A DNA stretch of 32,975 nucleotides from a cf. Phormidesmis sp. LEGE 11477 (GTDB taxonomy: Bacteria > Cyanobacteriota > Cyanobacteriia > Phormidesmidales > Phormidesmidaceae), in assembly GCF_015207105.1 (NCBI RefSeq), contig NZ_JADEXO010000069.1:1-32975 (forward strand), written 5' to 3'. Position 1 is the stretch's first letter. Every line of letters starts with the position of its first letter. Below, piece after piece: positions 7,701 to 13,461 of this stretch. The notes below the pieces were generated by a model. That model saw only the letters and a program-made list of their open reading frames with translations. It searched no databases and was not told the DNA's origin. The position numbers and the translations under genes were made by a program.

Positions 7701-8690
7701 AGAGCGGCCTACCTATCCGCGCTCTGGAGAGAAAGCGACACTATGGGATTCGGATTAAAGCACTTTCCCGACCTATTGGCTGAGCGGGTTGTAACCGTAC
7801 CTGAGATCAAGATCGCGGGCATTCAGTATCAACCGGAAGCTGTTCAAGCAATTCCTGATGGGGAGTGTACCGTCAGATTTAGTGAGTACACTTATCAAAC
7901 CAAAGCAGGAATCAAAAAAACGTCTCCTTCAATATCTATAGTCACTTCAGATGGAGATGAGATGCATCTAGGCACAATCGACGCGCGATCTATACATCTG
8001 CCAATTGGCACGGCGGTGACCGCAAACATCACTGCTGAATCGTCAGGAAAGACGGCAGTAATGCAAGTACTAGATGTTGTCACTACTGAGGTCAATGAAG
8101 CAGCCATTGATGAAGCCGTAGAAGAACCCATCAGCGATCAAGAAAGCAGTGGGTACGCACCTACACGACGAGAGCTTTTGTGTTGGGCAGAGACTGCCGT
8201 TCGTGAAGGCGATGAAAAGAAAGTCAGTGAGATAATCGAGATTGGTACAGGGCTCAAGCTTGCATATAGCGAAGCCACTGGAGACCGAGAGAACAAGCCG
8301 CCTCTAGACTACTCGCATCCTAGCGTCGTTCTCAATCCGAGTACACATGAGGAAATGCGTCAGGCAGTTTCAAAGAGTAGCCAGTCTGCTAAATCTTTAG
8401 AATATATACCAACAAACAAAGAGCTTAGCCAGTGGATGCAAATCGCCGAAGACCGCCGCGATACAGAGCAAGGTATCAAAATTATACAGATAAGAGCGAA
8501 GCTCAATCAGGCTTACAGAGAAGAAACTGGTAATTTGTTCGCAGATCTACCGGAGGACTACTCACACCCTGATGTCATACTAGACGAAGAACAGCATCAG
8601 AAGATGGTCCGCGCCTTTGAAAGTCATGAAACCGCGAACGGTATAGAAACTACCCGAAAGAAAGTAAAACAACTAGAGTTTTTTGCTTAG
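4731..8690 (+). CDS. Large protein resembling single-chain double-psi beta-barrel RNA polymerases
   Basis: A 1319-aa protein. Residues 443-500 read like the catalytic barrel of RNA polymerase beta-prime. VYRSP (R445, P447) corresponds to HRAPT, and about 45 residues later IYLPPW precedes the D492-Y-D494-G-D496 triad, the equivalent of NADFDGD and of DLDGD in eukaryotic RdRPs. Upstream, GVLKGT (K262) resembles the lysine-bearing first barrel of RdRP/YonO-type enzymes. Downstream, IGEVSN (610-615) and LEKDKAENG (about 650-658) match the order of post-catalytic RdRP motifs. I infer a template-dependent RNA polymerase or primase. The C-terminus has two tandem repeats of about 75-80 aa (from about 1141 and 1225) and ends KQLEFFA, like a sliding-clamp-binding QLxLF peptide. 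It is cotranscribed with topA, ssb and the 102-aa gene. The polymerase assignment rests on motif reading only. Otherwise it would be an unknown large plasmid protein. Confidence 0.6.
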   Translation: MLQISRIDIKTGAELKATVGGVQQPQEKLVENSYLEHWLKKHQLVDSQLYVGRITQYVDDVDRQRLEEVDNKVFIFSNGEDAYFTDPDTARLITQGDPSREISPIYADDRESPHNFVAYGGLPLSDGKTYTVVSSTPTRRVQILIVNSNSKEQPFGDQPLLDKDGRPTSRQQRVDLLKKIGDGTMLLPEPTIKDLITPEKREEITARALEKAGVSADITSITQEADQLESALDAAERAIDDYASRLVTQFRAATPDLPGVLKGTATASIWCDRLNVDAIVSIDDIKGDSEQFQPGIIELDELWINSKEVAEYGQQAVGAQVKSFVPEATLRELTPQVERQVAELAEVASDHIKLKQHYIKEKDGRQDVDRPDPLLKVLEADRFNQLTGFSKVNKELNRHLQGEWKFNALQGIRVPSAIAQNHDGLEAWEVCNKQLDHGAILSVYRSPFPSATAAGIVINNKNAIGEGDPEALRKEGVIYLPPWLAENVLITDYDGDRNGCIEGYEPTVDDLPEQLRLEMKKVENLEPEEQYEAWRSLVGKTINAMEKGEDSRIAPGAYPLVVKEFIEKNDPKVRPPQIAKREKVKHSWKQNEPRAEATFRAARAVAADKIGEVSNLSMVLQALASEMLYTPEEKQAGLLKQVAGHYAGLLEKDKAENGASFIPTDDWLKEQGFQAYRFRERMEWISKVGRRIDKVRDPLARRVLIKENLQQASALVMDFVNGPNAAQLQAAVDSKKSQEGINALLHRFGKALRHKPDLLRETQKLPQNYTGNQTILTSTEEPIAWSTEAVNEAYQDAQQLPELPNKAFKDLVPKDCTPAQESRALKMALAYNQLVNSWRVAKERLQERRPEDQQATLLVTTKSNRQLVIHSIEDRDSVLPIWRANEKTDWTIKVSKNVQAESDSTQFPAQLVFTDKAGKERTEELGYVSAASAAEHNLDSRIQHWHKPLVIESPHAKIQPPYAQENNADELMAIASRYAETAVAQIPEEERAAYLSALWRESDTMGFGLKHFPDLLAERVVTVPEIKIAGIQYQPEAVQAIPDGECTVRFSEYTYQTKAGIKKTSPSISIVTSDGDEMHLGTIDARSIHLPIGTAVTANITAESSGKTAVMQVLDVVTTEVNEAAIDEAVEEPISDQESSGYAPTRRELLCWAETAVREGDEKKVSEIIEIGTGLKLAYSEATGDRENKPPLDYSHPSVVLNPSTHEEMRQAVSKSSQSAKSLEYIPTNKELSQWMQIAEDRRDTEQGIKIIQIRAKLNQAYREETGNLFADLPEDYSHPDVILDEEQHQKMVRAFESHETANGIETTRKKVKQLEFFA
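8152..8622 (+). repeat. Two tandem protein-level repeats near the C-terminus of the 1319-aa protein
   Basis: The translation has two copies of a roughly 75-80-aa unit, from about 8152 and 8403. Each reads Y-x-PT-x2-EL-x2-W ... II-x-I-x3-L-x2-AY-x3-TG ... DYSHP-x-V-x-L ... H-x2-M. Identity is clear in the anchors and low elsewhere, so the duplication is old. Confidence 0.75.
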
Positions 8691-8739
8691 TCCGTAATTG
8701 CGAATTAGATAAACAATTCATAGTGGATCTCTATGCAGC

Positions 8740-8765
8740 TTTCGTATTCTGCACAGAATACGAAA
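8740..8765. promoter_or_regulatory. 12-bp perfect inverted repeat upstream of a membrane protein gene
   Basis: TTTCGTATTCTG (8740-8751) and its complement (8754-8765) are separated by 2 nt. No T tract follows on the plus strand, so it is less likely to be a plain terminator. It could be an operator, or a stabilising 3' hairpin for the preceding long transcript. Confidence 0.45.
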
Positions 8766-8807
8766 ATGCGCTAACGCTCCGTAGAGGTGAAGATTTAGGA
8801 TACAAAG

Positions 8808-9278
8808 ATGATAATTATTCGCGCCCGACGAAAGCCAGTAGCCACAGAGATAGCAGAGCAGTTGAGAGGGGCTTTTGTTCTAGGAAGTATAGTAATCTAT
8901 CCCTCTATGGATATTGAAGGAGCAAGACTCGCTATGTCGCTTGCAGAATCCGGACGCAAAAAGCCAAGGATAATCAACCTTCCTGTCATATCTCTGATTG
9001 CAGGACTGATGATAAGTGCCTTACCAGTTCTACTGATTTGGGGTGCATTTAGCATCTCTCCTCTCCAACAGCCCATTTCGTTTACAATGCCGATCACATC
9101 AGCATGGTTGATCGGAGGAATCTTGCTGTCATGGTACATCTATGGGGCATCGATGGCGTTGTTGCTACCACCATCCCCTCAGGGAAGTCGTCTAACAAAA
9201 AAGGCTTTGGTAGAGATGGCATTAGTCGCACTGGTGCTTATCTTCGTTTCGGCATTAGGTCTTAGCCTTTCTCTATAG
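8808..9278 (+). CDS. Three-span membrane protein of unknown function
   Basis: A 156-aa protein. Residues 1-55 are polar and include an RARRKP stretch. Three hydrophobic segments follow at about 58-82, 97-120 and 133-155. No family is recognised. A modest purine site (TTAGGA) lies ahead of the ATG at 8808. The stop at 9276-9278 directly abuts the first copy of the 74-bp promoter repeat. Small membrane proteins beside transfer genes often belong to the mating apparatus, but nothing in the sequence proves that here. Confidence 0.72.
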   Translation: MIIIRARRKPVATEIAEQLRGAFVLGSIVIYPSMDIEGARLAMSLAESGRKKPRIINLPVISLIAGLMISALPVLLIWGAFSISPLQQPISFTMPITSAWLIGGILLSWYIYGASMALLLPPSPQGSRLTKKALVEMALVALVLIFVSALGLSLSL

Positions 9279-9352
9279 AAACTGTTGACAGATTCTTGAT
9301 TAGCCGATAGCTTAGAGTTGTTCTTACAGGCGATCTTTACAACGCTTCTAAG
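9279..9352 (+). repeat. 74-bp direct repeat, copy 1, with promoter-like elements
   Basis: This segment recurs at 9521-9594 with only a few mismatches and no gap. It contains TTGACA (9285-9290), a 17-nt spacer and TAGCTT (9308-9313), matching the cyanobacterial -10 pattern TANNNT. Transcription from here would meet the terminator at 9374-9413 after roughly 90-100 nt. Confidence 0.75.
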
Positions 9353-9413
9353 GGCCGTGCGACGCCCGCATGTAGAGACTCCCACTGATTCACCCCCAGT
9401 GGGAGTCTCTTTA
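9320..9413 (+). ncRNA. Predicted short untranslated RNA between repeat-1 promoter and terminator
   Basis: A promoter-like pair (TTGACA, 17 nt, TAGCTT) ends at 9313, and an excellent terminator closes at about 9413 with no credible ORF between. The expected product is about 95 nt. The 5' part would share sequence with the leader of the 9640 gene because both start inside the 74-bp repeat. The start site is estimated, not observed. Confidence 0.4.
9374..9413 (+). terminator. Strong terminator (14-bp stem)
   Basis: AGAGACTCCCACTG (9374-9387) pairs perfectly with 9397-9410 around a 9-nt loop and is followed by TTATT. It ends transcription from the 8808 gene or from the repeat-1 promoter. Confidence 0.85.
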
Positions 9414-9506
9414 TTGAACAGTCTAGATAGGGTAGATAGAGATACTAAGTTACCTGAAATTCTGATGCTGCTACCGCAGCGAAGAACTAGGCTAAGAAGA
9501 AAACTG

Positions 9507-9518
9507 TTGTGATCACAA
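9507..9518. promoter_or_regulatory. 12-bp palindrome just upstream of repeat-2 promoter
   Basis: The perfect palindrome TTGTGATCACAA lies 8 nt before the -35 element at 9527. The position suits a regulator-binding site, and its core differs from CRP-type sites in having no central spacer. The protein is unknown. Confidence 0.4.
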
Positions 9519-9520
9519 GC

Positions 9521-9594
9521 AAACTGTTGACAGTTTCTCAATTAGCCGATAGCTTAGAGTTGTTCTTACAGGCGATCGCTTCAACGCTTCTGAG
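9521..9594 (+). promoter_or_regulatory. 74-bp direct repeat, copy 2, promoter for the 9640 gene
   Basis: This copy carries TTGACA (9527-9532), a 17-nt spacer and TAGCTT (9550-9555), all conserved with copy 1. A start near 9562 would give a leader of about 78 nt before the ATG at 9640. Confidence 0.65.
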
Positions 9595-9639
9595 AATACT
9601 CGCTTCAGGAAAACCTCCACCCCTTCAAGGAGAGACTTC

Positions 9640-10041
9640 ATGACTTACGCAACATTTGACGCCGCTCTCAATCTCATTCTCACAGCAACAATCTACGGCG
9701 GAGCGCTATGCTTCTTCGGTGGCTTCATTGCCTTCGTCGCTTGTCACGATCTTAGTGACACTCAGGCGATCGCAGCAGAGCCAGAAGTTCAGTCTTCTCT
9801 AGATTTCAACGAAACCGCAGACGACGACGCTGAGGAAACACCTGTCGCTGACAACAGCGGAGCTTCCCAGGTCGCCGTCGAAATCACTGAAGAGCCGATC
9901 AACTTCGGCATCTGGAAAGTAGTAGATCTAAGATGTCCAAGACTTCGAGCAGCCTTTCAAATCCCGCTACGAGGAAAAGGTGATTGGCCATTGAAGAAGT
10001 CTGACTTGATCAAACTCTATCAGCAGGCGATCGCAGCCTAG
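9640..10041 (+). CDS. Small single-span membrane protein, unknown function
   Basis: A 133-aa protein with an excellent ribosome site (AAGGAGAG) before the ATG. Residues 10-34 form one hydrophobic span. Residues 40-90 are an acidic linker, and the C-terminal 45 residues form a basic, apparently folded segment (IWKVVDLRCPRLRAAF ... SDLIKLYQQAI). No family is recognised. The gene has its own promoter in the 74-bp repeat and is followed by a hairpin at 10071-10093 that lacks a T tract. Confidence 0.72.
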   Translation: MTYATFDAALNLILTATIYGGALCFFGGFIAFVACHDLSDTQAIAAEPEVQSSLDFNETADDDAEETPVADNSGASQVAVEITEEPINFGIWKVVDLRCPRLRAAFQIPLRGKGDWPLKKSDLIKLYQQAIAA

Positions 10042-10070
10042 CTACTCCATCGATTCATTCTCAATCCGAC

Positions 10071-10093
10071 AGTCCCTGCATTCAGTAGGGACT
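10071..10093 (+). repeat. 7-bp hairpin between two small genes
   Basis: AGTCCCT (10071-10077) and AGGGACT (10087-10093). No T run follows, so at best it is a weak terminator or an RNA-processing or stability element within a two-gene transcript. Confidence 0.45.
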
Positions 10094-10125
10094 CAGACCA
10101 CTGTACAAAATAAACAGGAATTCCC

Positions 10126-10533
10126 ATGACTTACTCCGAAGCTTCCACTATCGTCCGCGCTCAATTCAACGCACATCGCCCCAAAGTATCTTCTTTTCTC
10201 AATCAGGTTGAATGGGCGAAGGTCCGTAGCTTCCTGTACAACGTCACTGTCTTCGTAGGCGTTATTTGCTACCTAACCTGGCTTGCTAGTCGAGCTGCTA
10301 TCAATGCAGGCAAGGCTGCGAAAGCACTATGGGTTCGCTACAAAATCGGTAACCGAGTTGTGGCGATCGCCATCTCATTGCGTTCTGACGTACCGTCCTT
10401 CCTCGACACATCTCGCAAGCAGGTGGAGGAGATGTACGGAAGATTTGGCTATAAAGTTCAGCAGGTTGTTGGCTCAATGGCTAGCGACTACCGTTCCATT
10501 CGAGAGCAGATCCAACCAGTCGCGAAAGGATAG
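10126..10533 (+). CDS. Small single-span membrane protein, unknown function
   Basis: A 135-aa protein beginning MTYSEAST, starting with MTY like the preceding small protein. One hydrophobic segment lies at about 37-56, followed by a basic stretch (GKAAKALWVRYKIGNR) and a helical C-terminus. A short SD-like ACAGGA precedes the ATG. No family is recognised. It converges with the transfer operon on the other strand, with a shared hairpin at 10546-10580 between them. Confidence 0.7.
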   Translation: MTYSEASTIVRAQFNAHRPKVSSFLNQVEWAKVRSFLYNVTVFVGVICYLTWLASRAAINAGKAAKALWVRYKIGNRVVAIAISLRSDVPSFLDTSRKQVEEMYGRFGYKVQQVVGSMASDYRSIREQIQPVAKG

Positions 10534-10545
10534 CTCCCTATCTAC

Positions 10546-10580
10546 GACAAAGCAGGAAATACTAGTCATCCTGCTTTGTC
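10546..10580. repeat. 12-bp perfect hairpin between convergent genes
   Basis: GACAAAGCAGGA (10546-10557) pairs with 10569-10580. The stop codon of the minus-strand gene (10568-10566) lies in the loop. Neither strand has a T run after the stem, so it is not a classic terminator, but its place between two convergent genes suggests 3'-end formation or protection. Confidence 0.6.
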
Positions 10581-10961
10581 TGCATCCAGGATAGTTCTTC
10601 TCCGCCGCTTCGCTTTTTTGGCAGTAGATGCTGTAGGGCTTTTAGAACTACTAGCCTTTGTCTTCTTTGAGTTAGCTGATGCAGCCTTCTCAGGAAGTGC
10701 GATCGCTTCACTATCTACTTCGGTCTCCAGGCCGAATAAGTCTCTATCTTTCGGCCTAGTTAAGAACTCATCCATCAGTTTAGTCAGGTCAGCCTGGGAG
10801 AATTGGCCTGACTCTAGCTGGCTCATGATGGCGTCTCCAATCAGGAACTTACGCCGAGTCTGTTTTTTCTTTTCTTTTGTCCTCTCTTTCGCCTGAATCT
10901 GCTGGATCTGCGCTCTAATTTGAGACTGCTTGCGTTGAAGGCTCTCTAGTCTATCAGTCAT
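10566..10961 (-). CDS. TraD/MobC-like relaxosome accessory protein
   Basis: A 131-aa basic protein. The N-terminal 50 residues are a charged coiled coil (LESLQRKQSQIRAQIQQIQA, then KERTKEKKKQTRRKFLIGDAI), which is the pattern of the small conjugal-transfer TraD family and of MobC-type proteins. These have a coiled coil with RR-K-hhhG, then an acidic helix, here ending KDRDLFGL. The C-terminal 45 residues are a low-complexity Lys/Ser/Ala tail ending in RRRR. Such proteins bind DNA or the relaxase at oriT. It is the last gene of the minus-strand transfer operon, 34 nt after the coiled-coil membrane gene. The family assignment is from pattern only. Confidence 0.65.
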   Translation of the reverse strand: MTDRLESLQRKQSQIRAQIQQIQAKERTKEKKKQTRRKFLIGDAIMSQLESGQFSQADLTKLMDEFLTRPKDRDLFGLETEVDSEAIALPEKAASANSKKTKASSSKSPTASTAKKAKRRRRTILDADKAG

Positions 10962-10995
10962 GGGCTTCTCTCAACTGTGATTGATATTGCTAGCG

Positions 10996-11682
10996 TTATT
11001 CAATACCGAAGAAGTTCTCAATCTTCTCCAGCTTAATGATTGACCAGACGCTACGTTCTTCAGCACGGCTTATCTGACTTCCTACGCCGCTAAAAGACCA
11101 AACTATGAATAGCAATAGAACAGTACTGATAGGAATAAAAATGTTCAGTGCTACGCTCTCTATCCAGCTAAATTTCTGGACCTTCTCTTTTTTTGGAGGA
11201 AGAGCGGTCACTGTTTCTATCCCTGGTATTTGCTCCATGATGATGATCAGCGATCTCATTCCCTCTTCTAGAGCTTTCGATCGCTGCGTCTGCTCCCCGG
11301 TCACGAACTGACTCAAACTCGTCGAGGAATCCTTCAGTATCTCTGTGTTCTTTGCCAGCTGTAGAACCTGCGGAGACTGCTCCTCTTCCAAGTACCTCTT
11401 CAAGCTTTCCAAGGAGAAGCGTAGTTCCAGCGTCGAACTCGTCAGCTCTTCGCTGCGCTGCACTGATGCGAGTAGATATTCGGCCAATGTCCTCTGGTGC
11501 TCGCTCGAACCAGCCGAATCCTCCATCTTTGTCTGAAGAACCTCCATCAACCGTAGATTCGATTTGTGCCATGTCTTTAAGACCTGCTCAACAGATCTAT
11601 TTTGCTGGGCCTGGTCCATACGCAGCTCTCCTATCTGTTCAGACAGGTGGGCGATCGCATTGGCTAATTTCGTATTTTCCAT
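10996..11682 (-). CDS. Coiled-coil membrane protein of the ParA-like operon (TraM/StbC position)
   Basis: A 228-aa protein. Residues 1-155 are almost entirely helical and Gln/Glu/Leu-rich, with no Cys and long heptad-like stretches. One transmembrane segment lies at about 177-198 (ALNIFIPISTVLLLFIVW), leaving a short tail of about 30 residues. The start ATG (11682-11680) follows the stop codon of the ParA-like gene with no gap, so translation is tightly coupled. In RP4 (traK-traL-traM) and R388 (stbA-stbB-stbC) a third small protein of unclear function follows the ParA-like ATPase, and this gene is in the same place. A membrane anchor for the ATPase is a reasonable inference. Confidence 0.75.
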   Translation of the reverse strand: MENTKLANAIAHLSEQIGELRMDQAQQNRSVEQVLKTWHKSNLRLMEVLQTKMEDSAGSSEHQRTLAEYLLASVQRSEELTSSTLELRFSLESLKRYLEEEQSPQVLQLAKNTEILKDSSTSLSQFVTGEQTQRSKALEEGMRSLIIIMEQIPGIETVTALPPKKEKVQKFSWIESVALNIFIPISTVLLLFIVWSFSGVGSQISRAEERSVWSIIKLEKIENFFGIE

Positions 11683-12465
11683 CTACTTCGCAGCAACGAC
11701 TTCTTGCTCTTTACTACCTTTGTTTTCGGAGCTACTGTCTACCGAAGCTGATGACATCACGGAAGATATTAAGTCTTCGGTTAACGTCACCCACGTATCA
11801 ATACGAACGTGGGCCGCAATATCGGCAATTTGGAAATTCTTATCTTCTACAACATCAGTCAATGGGATTTTATTGGCTCGAAGCCAGTCAATGATGACTG
11901 GCTCTACACGAGGAATGTCTAACACAGCACCGTTGCACTTATCCAAAAGTGTCCTTAGATCATTGTCACTATCGAAAGCTTTCCACTGCTCTTTCCGACT
12001 CTTCCCCATGTTCTTCAAGAAAATATGACGAATAGCAGGGTATCTTTCAGCGCTTTCTTTAAACAACTGAATTGAATCTATATCTGAGTCACTGACCCAC
12101 CACTTAATAAGGCTGAATCCGTAGGTATCGCTTAACCTAGCGACACCAGATCCATCCATCCAATTATTTAACGAGGTATCTCCACCAGCAGGTAAGTCAA
12201 CCAATACATCCGAACCTTTTCTTTTTTTACTCTCGGCATAGGCAAGCTTAATAATTGCATCAGGTTGAGTAGATAGCCCTGGATCATCTGAGAAGGCAAT
12301 CTGATTAGTAGAGCACGTTTTGCTCAAAGCAGGCACCTCTTTATCGCCATCTATTAAAGATAGGCTCTTCTTCTTCTTCCTATAGTAAGCAACAATAGCT
12401 TCCGACCAAGCGGTCTTCCCTACATTACCCTTACTCCCTGTAACAAAATGAATCTGGATAGCCAT
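11683..12465 (-). CDS. ParA/MinD-like ATPase, TraL/StbB-like
   Basis: A 260-aa protein. The deviant Walker A motif of the ParA superfamily is KGNVGKT (K12, K17, T18), followed by LIDGD around residues 38-41 (A-prime) and VLVDLPAGGDTS (Walker B). The N-terminus HFVTGSKGNVGKTAWSEAI resembles the StbB/TraL class found in transfer regions rather than classical plasmid ParA with an HTH. Such ATPases position or stabilise the plasmid, or couple partition and transfer. It follows the TraK-like gene by 17 nt, with an AAGGGG ribosome site overlapping that gap, and abuts the next gene. No ParB homologue is seen, so the upstream small DNA-binding protein probably plays the adaptor role. Confidence 0.82.
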   Translation of the reverse strand: MAIQIHFVTGSKGNVGKTAWSEAIVAYYRKKKKSLSLIDGDKEVPALSKTCSTNQIAFSDDPGLSTQPDAIIKLAYAESKKRKGSDVLVDLPAGGDTSLNNWMDGSGVARLSDTYGFSLIKWWVSDSDIDSIQLFKESAERYPAIRHIFLKNMGKSRKEQWKAFDSDNDLRTLLDKCNGAVLDIPRVEPVIIDWLRANKIPLTDVVEDKNFQIADIAAHVRIDTWVTLTEDLISSVMSSASVDSSSENKGSKEQEVVAAK

Positions 12466-12482
12466 CTAAATTCAACCCCTTA

Positions 12483-12947
12483 CTACTGACGAAAATACAT
12501 TGAACCGATCTCAAATTGCTCTTCCAAAGTTCCACCTAGCTCTAATCGTTTGAAGCCTTTCTCAGTTTCTACTGATGATTCTTCAGACTTTTCATCGGGC
12601 GTAGATTTTGACCTTTCACCATCGCTGATATTACTCGAAGTGAATAACTGCACCGATAGGTCAGAGTCTTTCTCTTCTTCAATTACGGATGTCTTGATAA
12701 CCTTCCTTATTTTTTTAGAAGAAACACTGTCTGATTGCCGATATTTGTAATACCACTTTCTGAAAGTAGCAATCGCCATTTGAGAAGAATCGTCTATAGA
12801 AAGCAAACGCTTCTTACAGAGAGCGGCATAGATAGCAGGTAGAGTTTTGCCTTTAGATCGATGATGATCGATCGTAGGCATAAGATCTTTAATGATTTCC
12901 TCACAAGAACTTTTGTCAAAGTCTAACTGAAGAATCTTGTCTGTCAT
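12483..12947 (-). CDS. TraK/StbA-like DNA-binding protein (predicted)
   Basis: A 154-aa protein. Residues 15-70 form a likely HTH: HHRSKGKTLPAIYAALCKK, then SQMAIATFRKWYYKYRQ. This is the G-x3-I-x3-L ... TF-x2-Y pattern of TraK-like oriT-binding proteins and related plasmid regulators. The remainder is Ser/Glu-rich and probably disordered. It is the first gene of the minus-strand operon and reads away from the iteron array at 13015-13106, the natural binding site for such a protein. In RP4, TraK binds oriT and is divergent from traJ-traI, and the same order is seen here. The family call is inference from motif and position. Confidence 0.62.
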   Translation of the reverse strand: MTDKILQLDFDKSSCEEIIKDLMPTIDHHRSKGKTLPAIYAALCKKRLLSIDDSSQMAIATFRKWYYKYRQSDSVSSKKIRKVIKTSVIEEEKDSDLSVQLFTSSNISDGERSKSTPDEKSEESSVETEKGFKRLELGGTLEEQFEIGSMYFRQ

Positions 12948-13158
12948 TCGTGAATCTCACTCATAAATTTCTTATAGCACAGTTAGGAGATAGTGTATAA
13001 AATCTTTTATTTAATCTCATCCTCGATCCGTATACAGTCTTAGCCTCAATCTGTATAAAGTCTCATCCTCGATCCGTATACAGTCTTATCCTTGATCCGT
13101 ATACAGTCTCTTACATCCCAGAAAAGAAATAGCAAGATGTGGCGAGTGGGCCTACATT
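12948..13158. other. Candidate oriT / partition-site region between divergent transfer operons
   Basis: The 211-nt gap separates the TraK-like/ParA-like operon (minus) from the accessory protein/relaxase pair (plus). It holds four 23-bp iterons plus a degenerate extra copy near 12992-13014, and it is AT-rich at 12961-13014. Origins of transfer of RP4- and R388-type systems lie in exactly this kind of intergenic region. I did not recognise a nic sequence with certainty. Confidence 0.55.
13015..13106 (+). repeat. Four tandem 23-bp iterons
   Basis: Units at 13015-13037, 13038-13060, 13061-13083 and 13084-13106 are exactly in phase. Units 1 and 3 are identical, unit 4 differs at two positions and unit 2 is more divergent. 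The core is GATCCGTATACAG, with an internal GTATAC palindrome in three of the four units. A period of 23 bp puts successive sites on nearly the same helical face. These are probable binding sites for a plasmid protein (TraK-like, partition or replication). Confidence 0.9.
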
Positions 13159-13461
13159 ATGAAAACTATCAAAGTCTACTGCAACGACGAAGAGAAGCAG
13201 CGTATTCAGGCGATCGCCGAAGCGAAGGGCCTCACAACCAGTAAGTACCTTCTACAGGTAGGCTTGCGCCAGGGACAAAACGACTTACCGGAGCGGGCCC
13301 TGCTGGTTCAATTGGTTAGCTATATGGTTCAATTGATTGAGAGCGAGACTGCCTGTAACAACCTACTGGCCATCGCTCAAGATGTCCTGGAAGGCAGCTC
13401 TATCAAAGAAGCTAGAATCCAGATAGCAAAGATTTGCAAAGATGATAATCAAGGTAGTTAG
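13159..13461 (+). CDS. RHH relaxosome accessory protein (MobC/TraJ-like)
   Basis: A 100-aa protein. Residues 1-40 (MKTIKVYCNDEEKQRIQ, then GLTTSKYLLQVGLRQG) match a ribbon-helix-helix DNA-binding fold: a short beta strand followed by two helices. The rest is helical. Its 3' end overlaps the relaxase start by 20 nt, so the two are translationally coupled. RHH proteins encoded just upstream of MOBP-type relaxases (TraJ, NikA, MobC) bind oriT and load the relaxase. It is the first gene downstream of the iteron region. Confidence 0.8.
   Translation: MKTIKVYCNDEEKQRIQAIAEAKGLTTSKYLLQVGLRQGQNDLPERALLVQLVSYMVQLIESETACNNLLAIAQDVLEGSSIKEARIQIAKICKDDNQGS

Noticed and set aside
8723-8917. 64-aa plus-strand open frame
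   Set aside because: It overlaps the hairpin at 8740-8765 and the better supported membrane protein gene in another frame.
9501-9518. CRP/NtcA-type activator site at the TTGTGATCACAA palindrome
   Set aside because: Those sites need a spacer of several bases between the half-sites; here the halves touch, so only a generic operator is proposed.
9179-9541. 120-aa minus-strand open frame across the terminator and both repeats
   Set aside because: It covers non-coding repeats, a terminator and the end of the 8808 gene, and has no family resemblance.
11168-12028. Several overlapping open frames (up to 180 aa) on both strands opposite or within the ParA-like and coiled-coil genes
   Set aside because: They are shadows. 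The minus-strand genes have recognisable motifs and gap-free operon spacing; these have neither.
13015-13106. Repeat array considered as a CRISPR
   Set aside because: The units are directly adjacent with no spacers and a 23-bp period, which is an iteron pattern.
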